A DNA stretch of 64,000 nt, taken from NCBI GenBank assembly GCA_027625915.1, contig JANTQA010000023.1:18786001-18850000 (forward strand), read 5' to 3'. This stretch comes from Anaeramoeba flamelloides. Taxonomy: Eukaryota > Metamonada > Anaeramoebidae. The notes beneath the pieces were generated by a model that was not told where the DNA came from, searched no databases, and worked only from the letters and a program-made list of their open reading frames with translations. How positions within the stretch are numbered: the stretch's first letter is position 1; each line of letters begins with the position of its first letter. Made by a program: the position numbers and the translations under genes. Below, piece by piece: positions 35,111 through 46,903 of the stretch.

Positions 35111-35949
35111 AGGAAAAAGGAGCCCAAATCAAAATAATACCCTAATTTACTACACACAAAAATTCATTTGGATTAAAATGATTCAAATTTTTCAATTGTT
35201 TTTCATTTTTTTCCTTACTCCTTTTTTTTACCTCCCATCTCTTGTTATTTTGATTTTTTAGACTCTACATAGTGCTTTAGAAAGCTAAATTGAATTTAAA
35301 ATCTTCTAATGGACTGTATCTATTTTCGACACTCTTTAAATTAGGAGACACAAATTTAGTCACTTCGAAATTCTCTCTTTATCAGAATAAGTGTCAAGCA
35401 CTTAGTTCTTAACAATAAATCCGAACAATTAATAAATTGAGATTCTTTTTGCCTATTTTTGATTTTGGGTTGTAAAAATTTTTTGGAATGCTGGCTTATA
35501 TATAAATTAAAAGACTCTTATCCTTTTTGTTTGAATTTTTAATCAAAAAAGAAAAAAAAATTATTATTTTGCAGAGAAAAATGAAAAAAAAAATAATTGC
35601 TAAAATTCTTTTATTTGTGTTCTGAATTGTTCAATTTTCTTTTTAAAATTGATTTTATCATTTCAATAAATTAATTTTTTTTTTTTCCTTTTTGTCGAAA
35701 ATCTTGAAATGTTTATATATTTTAAATTATGTTTTTGAAAAAATATTTTTTTTTGTTTTGAACATACAGCATTTGTGACCAAAAACATATTTTCAATTTT
35801 AAATTCAGTTTTGAAAATAAAAATTGGTGTGTTTTTATTTACTTTGCATATTTCTCAATTACAGTTAATATGTAATTTAACTATAACTGAATCAATAATG
35901 AACAAATTAATAACAAAAACAAAAACAAAGAATAAAAATATACATTTTT

Positions 35950-36367
35950 TTAATAATAGTCTAGATACCAATTGAAATTTGAATTTTGGTTTATTTGATA
36001 ATAATCGGCACAATCACTTAATTCGCTTTTAATTTTTGAATTTAATAATACTTTTTTATCAATTTTTTCTGTGTAGAGATATTTGACGAAAATTTGGAAT
36101 GACTCGAAAGACATTCCTGAATATTCATTAATGGAATCAATGTCAGGGTCTTCGATTGTTAAAAACATTCCACGAAATAATTCACTTCTACATTGTAAAA
36201 TAAATTTATGAACTTTAATTTTTTCATTAGTTTTGCTTCCATTAATAACAATGGTAAAATCTTTGGATTTTTCATCAAGAAATAACTCTCGAATTGAATT
36301 TTTTAAAGTATTATTTGTTTTAAAATTTAATGAAATATCTAATTCCTTGCAAAGTTTTTTAAATTTA

Positions 36368-36399
<32 letters not shown>

Positions 36400-37085
36400 T
36401 ATATTATTATTAGTGTCATTCTTTTCAGAATATTGATTGTTCATTTGCTGTTGTTTTAAAAATATGTTAGAATCTGTATAAATAAATTTTATGAATTCAT
36501 TAATTGTTTCTTTTGGATATTTTTCAAATATTTGTGATAATTCTTGAATTTTCTTCTTGGTTCTCCATTCTAAAAATGTTGAATGTGCTTTAATTCCTTT
36601 TATTTCATAATCCATAAATTCTTTTCTTTTAAAAAAATTTTCAAAATCTTCAATAATACAATTAAAATTGATAGATGCTAAATTTTTAATCTGTGTGGAA
36701 AATTTAGGAGATATCTTCTTTGATTTTCGATATAACACATCATAAGGAGTTATTCCATTTTTCTATAAGGGTAATTGTGTTTGTTTATAAACGAAAATTA
36801 AAATATTTAAAAATTATGAAATTAAACAACAATAAAATAAAATAAATTAAAAATAATAATAAAACAAAATTTAGGAATATTATTAGATTTTAAAACATAT
36901 TCCTACATTTTTTAAATTCAATAATGTTTTTATTTATTGAATAAAAATTATATTTATCATATCAAAAAACATCTGAGATGACATTCATAGTTTTCATTTT
37001 ACCATAAAAAAAATGAAATGAAATAAAAAAAAAAAAAATCTAAAAGATTTGTAATGTTTAATAATTTCTAATTATAATATTACCG

Positions 37086-37121
<36 letters not shown>

Positions 37122-37445
37122 ATTTATTTACCCCTTTAAAGAAATGTTAAATTTTTAATAAAATAGATAATTTAGACCAATCAAATAATAAAAAGAAAAA
37201 TTCAAAATTTTTAGGACTTTTTAATTGCCATTCTGTTGAATCAAAACCTACTGGTATATGATATTTATTAACATTTAATCACCAGTGATGGAGATAATAA
37301 CAATATTTTAATTTGAATTTATGGAGATCTTAAATAATAGATAATTCAAAAGAAGATAATTTCAATTTTCCATTTTCCTCTCAAAAATTCTAATATAAGA
37401 ATAAAAATTACTGTGAATGTTGTTTTAAAACAAAATATATTTATA

Positions 37446-37499
<54 letters not shown>

Positions 37500-38592
37500 A
37501 GGTATTACATGTTTTGGTTTCAAAAACGCGAAAGATGTATAAATACGCGTTTTTTCACTTTATATATATATATATTTTTCGTTTAATTCGTTGTTTCGTT
37601 TTTTGTTTTTTGAAAAAGTCCTCGAATTCTTTTGAAATCATGTTTTTCGTTTCTGAGATATGAAAAAACGCAATTGAAAAAACTTAAAAACAACGAAAAA
37701 ACAAATTTAACACAGGAAGTATGCAATAACTTTAAAAGAGTTTTTAAAAATGTGAATTCGTGATTTTAGATAAAAAAGCAACAAAAGAAAATGTTTGAAA
37801 AGAATTTTGTCAAAAAAGTAAATAATAAAAAATGAAAGTATTGTGAATATAAAAATTAATAAAGGATACTAAGGAAATAACTGTGTAGAAACAATTAATA
37901 CGGGTATGGGTTATGTTTGAAAAAATTAGGTTAAAACGGGTGTTAAAATCTCAAAAAAAAAAAAAATTCATATAATTGTATTGCTCATAAGTTAAAGAGG
38001 AAGTCATATGATGAAAAAAATTAGTGATCACATTTTCCAAATTTGAAATTAGGAAAAAAATTTTTTAAGTAAATAATTTTTCATATTTTTTTTGTGATCA
38101 ATAAAAAAAAATATTATTAGGAATGTTAATTGATGAAAGATAGTTATATTTTGAACTATTTTTCAACTCAAATAGTCATTTAAAAAAAAATAATTCTTTT
38201 TGGGTGTTAAAAAGTTTACACTTTTTAAGATTTTTATACTATTATCTACTTTGTGTGTTTTTGGCATATTAAAAATAGAAAATAAAACCATTTTCATGTT
38301 TTAAAACCAAAAACTCCTACTTAAATGGGAAATCACGAATTCACATTTTTAAAACTCTTTTAAAGTTATTGTATACTTCCTGTGTTAAATTTGTTTTTTC
38401 GTTGTTTTTAAGTTTTTTCAATTGCGTTTTTTCATATCTCAGAAACGAAAAACATGATTTCAAAAGAATTCGAGGACTTTTTCAAAAAACAAAAAACGAA
38501 ACAACGAATTAAACGAAATATAATATATATAAAGTGAAAAAACGCGTATTTATATATCTTTCGCGTTTTTGAAACCAAAACATGTAATACCT

Positions 38593-38628
<36 letters not shown>

Positions 38629-39978
38629 AAACGAATTTTACGCGTCGCTCACGCGTGCGCAAACGCGTTTCATGAAATCAAAAAAATCGTCATACCTGTG
38701 ATATATATATATATATATATTCGTTTCATCTCAAAGTTTCATCAGAAAAGAGTAAAAATAAAATGAAAAAAATCATTTTAATTTTTATTTTATTTTGAAT
38801 TTTCAAAAAAGGAAATTAATTTCCCCTGTCAGCCGTTAGGTTTTCCATAATTCAAAATAATGTAGTAAAACCGGAAAGATTTAACTCAGTTATTTTAAAG
38901 TATGGAAAACTGAGGCACTTGCCGTTAGATTTTTTGAGAACTCTGTTTATTTGGAAAATCAATAGATTTTTGTTAGGTTTTTTCGAGTTTTCTATTTATT
39001 TGTGAAGTGTTCGATGTTTTTTTGAATGTTTTCTGTTTTATTTGTGAAGTGTTCTAGGTTTTTTTTACTTTTTTAAATAAACAGAAAATTTTAACAAATT
39101 TTCGGTTTATTTCGAAAAGTAAAAAAAACCTAACAATAATCAATTGAATTTTAAAAATTAAAAAAAACTGTAGGCACTCTAAAACACTCGAGAGTACTCT
39201 ATGGCACTTCCCTAAATTTTAAATTTTTGTTGGGAATTTTCAAAAAGAATCATAATTTTCTTTATAATTAACAAAATACAAGATAAATAATGAGCCTTTA
39301 TTTTGAATAATATCAAATAAAAAAAAAGTCATTTTTTATTCAATTGTAAAGATCTTTTGTTTTTTTAGGTACTTGTTTTTAGAAATCCAATTTGTATTTT
39401 TTCTTTCATTTGTTGTATTGGTAATAATCTGTTATAAATTTAAACATCACCTTTGTTTTCAAATCAAATTATTCTGATAAGTATATTTAAATTTAATAAA
39501 TTAGGATGATAAAAAATTGTTAATTATTTTTTTAAAATTTCTAAGTAGAAACAATTAATAATGAAGTTTTCGGGCGAATAAAAGATTGATTTTTATTTTG
39601 GTTAATTAGGGAAACTGTACTTTTTAAAAATAAATTTATATTTTTTTTTTTTTTTTTAATTTTGAATTTGTACAATTCAAATTTTTTACAATTTTCGTTT
39701 TAAAATTAATACTATGTCGTGAAATTATTATTGATCAACTTTTTGACTTTATATTATTATTGAAGAAGTGCAAATTACACTCTAAATGGCCCTTTACCTA
39801 AATTTCCTTAAAGGGAATTTATGCTTAAAACTATAGATTTCACAATTATTCAAGTGGAAGACATACCCAAAATTTCTTTATGGTTGAAAACAGTTAATAA
39901 AAAATAACAATGGCTCTTTGAAAAAAGGTGAAAAAATAAAAAAAGATATAAAAAAAAAAAAAATTTGAAAAAACAATC

Positions 39979-40009
<31 letters not shown>

Positions 40010-42860
40010 GGAAACAAACATTTTTCAAAAGCAAATTGCCCTTAAATTCCAAAAACAAAATTACTGTATCAATATTTGTAATTTTATGCGATACCTTGTA
40101 GAAAACAGCTCGACCAAAACAAGTAAGAAGATTACAATCAGCACCATTTTCTAAAAAGAATTTATATACATCTACATTATGATTTCTATTACATAATTTG
40201 TGAAAAGCAGTTTCTCCATATTGATCAGCATGATTGATAAATTGACGGGCACCGTTGTCTAATAGAAATTGAATTAATTTCAAATCTTCTACTTTTAGAC
40301 TCCTACTGAGAATCATAAGTGGGGTATTTCCAAATGCATTAAATTGATTAACATTTATTTTATATTTGATAAAAAGTTTGATTATTTCCAAACTGGGAGA
40401 TTTACAACTGCAATAGCAATGAAAGCAATTTTCATGATTGGGATTTAAGGCGTTAATTTTATACCCATGCTCCATAAATAAATCAAATAATTTAGGAGTC
40501 AATTGGTTTTGATTTTTACAAAGAATACTAAATGGGGTATATTGAGCGATATGAAGACTTTGAGAGAGTTTATTTGGATCGGCTCCATTTTTTAAACAAT
40601 ATTTAATAATTTGGAAATTTGGATTGGGTCTTTCACAGATCATAAAAAAAGGGGTTTTTTTTTGAGGATTTGAATTATTTAGATCACAACCATTATTTAC
40701 AAAAAACTTCAGTATTTGTTTCTCCAATATCTGGCGGGCACAATAAAAATGAAAAGGTTGGTTACCATCCGCACACTTTGAGTGGAGATCAAAGCCTTTA
40801 TCTAAAAATGATTGCAAAACTTCAACAGTTACATTATTTGCTTGAACAACCATATGCAAAGCAGTTTTGTTCTCTGGATTCCCAACATTAAGATCCTTTA
40901 GCTCGAAGTTCTCAACAAGCTGTTGAACAAATTTGAAATTGGGATTTTTTTGGCTGCAGATAAATGAGAAGAAACTATTGCCTTTTCCAAGGTATCCTGG
41001 AATTCTTCCTCCTTTTTGTAAAAATATTTTTAATGATTTGAGATTTGCTTGTCGGGATTTGCAAAATACAAAAAATAATGTATTATGACCAGAATTATAG
41101 ATCCTTTTAAATCTTAAGTTTATTATTTTGTTGTCATCGACCTTTGTTAAAAATAATTCGATTATTTTTTTGTTTGTTGTATTTTTGAGGATATTGGAAA
41201 AGGGTGTTAGGTTGTCTTTTGTTTTGATTATTGGGTTTGCATTGTGATCAATACAAAATTTAATTAAATCAAAATTGGAATGGTTCTTTGAGCAGAGATT
41301 GTAAAAAGGAGTTGTTTCATCGTAGCCTCCTTTCCAGTTTAATACATCAGGTTTTGTATATTTGAAACATAATTTTAATAATTTGACGTCCAAATTTGGA
41401 TGCAGACATAAAAGGTGGAATGCTGTCTCGTTATCCTCATTTTTTTGATTTAACATTTTTGTCCCTCTAAATTTGGCTTTCCCACTTTTTTTTCTTCCTG
41501 ATTTATTTAAGCATAATTTTATTATCTCATAATCGCAAGTGTGTCTACAGAGATGGTCAAAGGGAGTTTTCTTATTGTTGTTTTTTTGGTCCAATTTACC
41601 TCCTTTTTTTAAGCATGTTTCGATCAATTGCAAGGTTATATTCTTTTGATTACAAATTTTATGAAAAGCAGTATCGTTTACATAACTATTATAACAAATA
41701 GTATTAAGCTGGGCTTTGCTTTGTAAAAAGAGCATAATAGTCTGTGGATCTAGATCATGTGAATAGTAAGCTGAACAGTATTGAGAAAATGGCGTTGAAT
41801 AACTCTTTGATTTGATAGTTGGGTTGGCTCCCTTCTTTAAGCAAAATGGAAGAACGTCAATTGGATTTTTACAATACTCGCTGCATAAATTATAAAAAGG
41901 AGTTCGGTTGCTTTGATCCTTAAGATTCATGTCGGCTTCTTGTTCAACAAACAGTTTGATTATTTTGAACAATTGTTGGTTTTTATGTTGGTGAAGACAG
42001 AAAATGTGGAACGGGCTTTGTTTGTCAATGTTTTGGAGGTTTGCATTGCTGCCATTTTTGAAAAAAAATTTCACCAATCGCAAATTAACTTGTGCATTTT
42101 TACAAAGGTAATGGAAAGGAGTATCCTTTTTGTTGTGTTCACAACAATTAAAATCCAGTTTGGGCTTTTTTTTGACAAAGAATTCCAGATATCCAAATGT
42201 GAAATCGGTGATTGGTTTTTCACTTAAAAAATGCAATAAATTTTTCCCATCTGTTTTTGATTTTGTGATTATGGCCTTTTGGCGTTTCCTTCCTTTACCA
42301 TTTCTCATGCAATAATCGATTAATTCAAGATCCCCTTCACTCTTTAAACAAATAGTGTGAAAAGTATTAATTCCTAGGCTATTGGTTTGATTAAAATTGC
42401 ACCCATTAGCAAGACACAACTTTAATAAATCTTTTTTTGGTTTTCTTTGACAGATTTCATGAAAGGGAGTGTGACCATAACGATCCTTTTGGCAAAGATC
42501 GCCTCCTTGCTCAATACATAATTTGAGTAATTTGGCAGTCATTCTGCATAAACAAATTAAATTTATTCCACTTTTTTTTTTTGTTTTTGTTTTTTTTTTT
42601 GTTTTTGTGTTTGTTTTTGTGTTTGTATTTGTGTTTGTATCCATAATATTATGGGTAAATTCATTGTTTATCAAATTAAAGAACCATTGTCTTTGGTTTT
42701 TGTGCTTCTCTTGAAGATAATAACATCGTGCACAAAAAAGTTGATCCAAATTTTCACAATAACATAATGCATCAGGTTTATTCTTTTCACAAAAGTCACA
42801 CTTTGGGTGTTGTTGGTTATCATCAAGAACAAAAGGATAATTGTTAAAAGATTCGATCAT
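35950..42860 (-). CDS. B-box-like / about 23 ankyrin repeats / tandem BTB protein (1217 aa), two exons
   Basis: A large scaffold or Cullin-3-adaptor candidate. Exon 1 is 42860-40020 (947 codons, ATG start); exon 2 is 36762-35950 (270 codons plus TAA). The GT-AG phase-0 junction joins NLLLKN to KNGITPYDVLYRKS, completing an ankyrin repeat; without splicing, exon 1 runs into a Phe-rich intron reading and exon 2 has no ATG. N-terminal C21-x2-C24, C33-x-C35, C43-x2-C46 and H53 form a B-box-like zinc finger, followed by a Thr/Asn/Lys tract. About 23 ankyrin repeats follow with the unusual helix motif TPFHxLC. Exon 2 adds a first BTB (IKGIKAHSTFLEWRTKKK, FIKFIYTD), an Asp run, and a second BTB (IRELFLDEKSKDFTI, KVHKFILQCRSELFRGMF, FVKYLYTEKID, CADYYQI). 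Exon 2 is homologous to the exon at 24519-25400. Confidence 0.85.
37497..38595. mobile_element. Foldback element with about 270-bp arms in a TA microsatellite, 1.1 kb
   Basis: The left arm 37497-37766 begins CACAGGTATTACATGTTTTG; the right arm about 38329-38595 is its reverse complement, ending ATACCTGTG. The arms match over blocks rich in ACGCG and in TTCGTTTAATTCGTTGTTTC. Both outer ends run directly into TATATA tracts. The 560-bp centre has no coding frame. It sits in the intron of the ankyrin-BTB gene. Confidence 0.85.
38596..38720. repeat. CpG-rich ACGCGT unit between TA tracts
   Basis: Between two TA runs lies a block with ACGCGTCGCTCACGCGTGCG, the most GC- and CpG-rich stretch in the window. 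It ends with CATACCTGTG, the same terminus as the adjacent foldback element, so it is likely a truncated or rearranged relative. Confidence 0.55.
38826..39215. repeat. Hairpin array (TTAGGTTTT family)
   Basis: Successive palindromes: CCGTTAGGTTTTCCATAATT with the inverse AAGTATGGAAAACTGAGG; then TTAGGTTTTTTCGAG-type and TTCTAGGTTTTTTTTAC units around an AATAAACAGAAAATTTTAAC hairpin ending AAAAAAAACCTAAC. The array closes with GGCACTCTAAAACACTCGAG and CTATGGCACTTCC. It lies in the ankyrin-BTB intron. Confidence 0.75.
39765..39890 (-). repeat. R2 dispersed repeat, terminal fragment
   Basis: It matches the end of R2 seen at 58320-58430: GAAGAAGTG.AAATTACACT, CCTTTAC.TAAATTTCCT, ATAGATTTCAC and GACATACCC, with scattered changes. 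It lies about 130 nt from the intron donor. Confidence 0.7.
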
Positions 42861-43639
42861 TGAAATATTAAAAAAAAAAATAAATGGAAAAAATTATTGA
42901 GAATAAATTAAAATTGTTCAAGAAAAGAATCAAACAAAAATTATTTGTTTCATCTTTTTCCGTTAATTATTTTCGAAACAATTTAAATTTTTGGTTTTTT
43001 TTTTTTTTTTTTTTCTGATGGGAGGAAATTAATTTCTTAATTTGAATTTAAAAGAATTGAGTTAAATCATCGATTTTTTACTCTATTCTTTTGACTCCAG
43101 GAAAATATAGGCACTCAACAGTACTCCTCTTCACAATATTTCTTTATATTATTAATATACTTGGAATTTTATACAAATTCCTGACCTTTCAACCCAGAAT
43201 GATTAATTATTTAAGTTTGATCTAAAACGATTCGAATTACATTTGACAATTGCAACTTTTCTACTTTTTCAGTACATATTATCGTCTTTTTTATGAAAAA
43301 TTTTTACTTTTTGTATTTATTCTCAAAAACCCAGAAGTAAAAATTTCTTTTTGAGTTTAGATCTTCTTGTATAAATTGAAATTCTTAATTGGTAAAATCT
43401 TTATTTCAGTTTTATCTCATATAATTGGAGAATAGTGAATAAATTTTTAAGAATTTTGTTAGTTTTTTTTTTATCCAAATATCAATTGAGTCGAAAACTT
43501 TTTGAGTTAGATTAATAATAACTAGCTCACAAAATATCTAAATAATACATCTCCATTTGGACCTTTGTAATTTTACTTCATTTGCGAATTGTTGTTAGTT
43601 AAAAATTATTTTTATTTTTTTAAAATTATCTTTTACTTT

Positions 43640-44340
43640 TTTAAAGTTTTTTTTTAAATGTTTCTCTTTTTCTAACTAAATCCCTAAATATTTTATTTCG
43701 GATAATTTGTCTGATTTTGAGGTTACCTCAATATTTGGATTCATTCTAAATTATTTAATAATTATATTTCTGAGTATTTACATTTTTGTAAATTTCTGAT
43801 ATTGGAACCTTCCATTATTTAAATTGATTCATCTGCAAACAACTGAATTCATTTGAACAATTTGAACTAAATCTTTTAATTTTTTCAATTAAAAAATGGC
43901 TGATCATTCTAAATATTAAATAGAAAAGAGGAATTTTATTGATAAACTCCAAATCCTTCTTTTTGATAATTCTGTTGAAAACCAAATTTTAATTTTTTCA
44001 TTTTTATAATATTTATTGAGTGCAAAGTGAAATAAAATTTGACTAATCGTATCAAAACATTTTTTCATCGCAATTGTCACATAAATAATTCTTTTTTTTT
44101 TATTTTGAATTTTTTGAGTTCGAATAATAAATTTACAATAACTATTATTGTTTAGAATTTTTTGTTAAAAACTAAATTGATATTTTAATATTAAATTCCA
44201 AGAATTTCCAATTCCTTAAGAGATAACTTTATAAAATAATCTTGTTATGATATTATTACATGGCATTAATCTATAATCTAAAGGAATTTCTTAATCCTCA
44301 ACTTTGTAAATAAATAAAATATTTTTTTCTTTAAAAAACT
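43640..44340 (-). pseudogene. Decayed non-LTR reverse transcriptase, older copy
   Basis: On the minus strand, pieces of the fingers/palm core are legible: GVYQ, then SSFLFNI (about 43951-43910), followed about 34 codons later by QLFADES (about 43850-43826), the decayed YxDD-box equivalent FADD. Stops occur every few codons. The order and spacing match LINE reverse transcriptases (GVRQG-PLSPLLFN, then FADD). Confidence 0.6.
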
Positions 44341-44512
44341 TTTTATTTCTTTATTTTAGATGTTCATTCCAATTTAAAAATATTCTTGAACATCTTAAAA
44401 AAAAAGAATTTATTCATTTATATTCTTTTTTTTTTTTTTTTTTAGGTTCTAATTTTTGAATTATATTTAATACAATCTTTAGCTGTTCTATTTTTTTTTT
44501 ATATTTACAATT

Positions 44513-44707
44513 TAGTTCAACTTTTAATACACAAATTTTTTAAGAAATTTGAGTAATAAAAAAAATCGTAAATTAAAACACATTTTTGGAATTTGTTTTT
44601 TTACAAATTATTTTATTAAAATCCAAAATTGACACTTTCAATGTAAAAAAGTTTTTTACCTTAAATCTCTATTAGAATTTTATCTCTTAAAAGTGGAACT
44701 AATTGTT
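44513..44707. mobile_element. Degenerate CAGTCAG-family MITE
   Basis: AGTTCAACTTTTAATACACA at the left, TTACCTTAAATCTCTATTAG and TCTTAAAAGTGGAACTAATT at the right keep the order and length (about 195 bp) of the family. It lies between the two reverse-transcriptase remnants. Confidence 0.55.
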
Positions 44708-45019
44708 TGTTTATGAAAGAGGATTGAACCAAAATTTTACTGATTATGCAATAATCATTCTAATTTATTAATTATTGAATATTTGAATCATTTTCTTTGG
44801 AACTTTCCATTCCATTAAGAAAAATCAAGTAAAAATTTGGGATTTATGGATTTAATTCAGATAAACAAAAATAATAAAAAGCTTTGAAAAAAATATTTGG
44901 TATATTGTAAAATAAATAGTCACTATTTTTCGTGCTATTATTTAATCATAAAGAAAAATATGATTTATTCTTGAAATTTATAAACAAAAATTTAGAAATC
45001 AGGGGAGTAGAGTAAATTT

Positions 45020-45300
45020 TTGCAGAGTGCAGTATGGTACCATCAAGTGCTAGCTGATCCAGAGTTCAAAATAATTGAGAAAAATCAAAGATTTTACTAT
45101 ATTTTTATGAATTCTTGAAAATGCAATGACAATTATCTTGAGGTTTTCTGTTTTATCTGTTAGTTGTTCTTGGTTTTTTGAGGTTTTCGAAATAAACGGA
45201 AAAGTCAAGAAAATCTAAAGGTGGTTTTAAAATAAAAAATAAAAAAATTGAGTAAAATCTTTGATATTACTCAATTCTTTCGGATTCTGGAAAACCTAAC
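45020..45300. repeat. Hairpin array (TTAGGTTTT family)
   Basis: It opens with GTGC-containing spacers (GAGTGCAGTATGGTACCATC), then CAGAGTTCAAAATAATTGAG and a partner ending TATGAATTCTTGAAAA, then a B-type unit AAATAAACGGAAAAGTCAAG, and finally an A-type hairpin ending TTCTGGAAAACCTAAC. Confidence 0.65.
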
Positions 45301-46700
45301 AATAATTCCAACTTGAGATATTTTTTAATTGATTAATTCGATATTTATCTAATTCTAATACCGAATCTTTTAATGTTTTTAATTTCCAGTTAATATTTTC
45401 AAATTCTTTTTCTCTAAAAGGAAGAAGTTTAATTAGTTTTTCAAATCTTAAAAAAATTAATTTTTGAATTGGTTTATATTTTCTTTTATATATCGTTATC
45501 CACACTGAATGAATTTTTGCCACTGTTATAAAAAGAGGTCTTGGGGAATGTATATTAATTATTAATAGGAATTTACCACCTTTTTATTGATACAAGTGTC
45601 TATTTCTTTGTAATTGAGTTTCAGTTCAATCAAATATTTCTAATCCTTATAATGGTTGACGATGTAAAACGGATTTTAAAAAGTGAATTTTTAATCCATA
45701 AGTAAATTTTTTTTCTTCTAATTTATTGACTCGATTTTTGACATTTTTTTTTTAACTTTTTCTAGGTTAGATTTTAAATATTTTTTTAATCTATCCAAAT
45801 CCCAAGATAAAAAATTTCTTTTGGAATTAAAGTTTATTTCGTTTTTTTATTATTCAAATTCATTCCAAAATCTTTTATTATTTTATATATTTTTTGTAGT
45901 TGAAAATTGATTTATATCATTATTCCTTTCTAATCAAAATCAAATCATCTGCAAACATCTGAACATGTATTGTCAATGATTTGATTTTTCTAATAAAAAA
46001 TGTGAAATAAACCCTAATAATAGAAGTGATAATGGATCTCCTTGATAGCACCTATTACTTCTTTTGAGTAATAAGCAAGTAGATATTGTTTTCTAATTTG
46101 AATTTTTAATACAGTCAGTTTCACTTTTAAGGCACAAACTTTCAACGAAATTTAAGGCACAAAAAAATCTCAAATTATGGAACAAAATTTGGAATTTTTT
46201 TTTTTTACAATTTATTTTTACTAGAATTTGCATTTTGTGCATTAATTTGAGATTTTTTTTGTGCCTTAAATTTCATTGAAAGTTTGTGCCTTAAAAGTGA
46301 AACTTACTTTAAATTTTTTAATTGAATACTAAATTTATGAATAGTGTATAGAATCAAAGCATTTTTATATATCACTATTGTAACTATATATACATTTTCA
46401 TTTTTTTTTATTATTTCTCATTTTTATTTTTTGATATTCATATAACAAATTTGGAACTGCAATTCTTGTGTCTAATTTTCTTTTTAAATCTCAATTTTCT
46501 TTTTAAAACTAAGTCCCAAGAATCTTGTATTCCCGCATATAATAATTTGAGAAAAAAATTGGGAGATTTGATTAATTGAAATTAGTCAATAATTGAGTTA
46601 CACCCCTTCGTCTCCTGATTTGTGAATAAAAAAAACCCGATATTTAATAAATTAAATCAAATAAAGTCAAAAACTAAAAAAAAGTGAGTCAGACTTTTTG
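45296..46700 (-). pseudogene. Decayed non-LTR retrotransposon reverse transcriptase, interrupted by a MITE
   Basis: Minus-strand frames with stops and shifts carry RCYQGDPLSLLLLGF (46055-46015) and QMFADDLILIRKE (45965-45924). These are the two best-conserved reverse-transcriptase motifs, about 30 codons apart. A 75-codon clear frame (45523-45296) downstream, with FENINWKLKTLKDSVLELDK, may be the C-terminal region. The MITE at 46112-46309 sits upstream of the QGDPLS motif, so the element was hit after or during decay. The 5' limit near 46700 is a guess. Confidence 0.7.
46112..46309. mobile_element. CAGTCAG MITE inserted beside the reverse-transcriptase core
   Basis: The left end CAGTCAGTTTCACTTTTAAG follows TA. 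The right end has drifted (CTTACTT for CTGACTG) but is still followed by TA. 198 bp, palindromic, non-coding. Confidence 0.85.
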
Positions 46701-46870
46701 AAATGCGAATTAGGGAATTTTTATTACTGAACTTTCACTGAAAAAAAGTTTTACAAGAAGATTTTTTACTAATAATTAAATTCATTTTAAAGAAATTACA
46801 CAGTTGAAATTTTCTCTCAGTAATTATATGTCTTTTAGAAGATCTTTTTTTTTTTCCACGTGATCTTTTA

Positions 46871-46903
<33 letters not shown>

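Larger units (their letters stand above)
32660..35949. other. Gene-free span: TTAA element and decayed retroelement
   Basis: It holds the TTAA-family element 33057-33811, an inverted R1 fragment (33835-33975) and a decayed non-LTR retroelement 3' end (about 34440-35110). Weakly similar direct segments flank the latter (about 34090-34190 and 35350-35440). No intact gene. Confidence 0.6.
36763..40019 (-). other. Giant (3257-nt) intron of the ankyrin-BTB gene
   Basis: On the minus strand it starts GTTTGTTTCC at 40019 and ends ACCCTTATAG at 36763. It contains (TA)n tracts at about 37087-37119 and 37451-37496, a 1.1-kb foldback element (37497-38595), a GC-rich ACGCGT unit (38623-38700), hairpin arrays (38826-39215) and an R2 fragment (39765-39890). 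Open frames at 38432-38662 and 38569-38766 are repeat translations. Confidence 0.85.

Noticed and set aside
34090-35440. Weak direct repeats flanking the retroelement remnant, considered as LTRs
   Set aside because: Similarity is patchy, there are no TG...CA ends or primer-binding site, and the enclosed motif is LINE-like.
38432-38766. Open frames with IYIYIY runs on both strands
   Set aside because: Translations of TA microsatellites and foldback arms.
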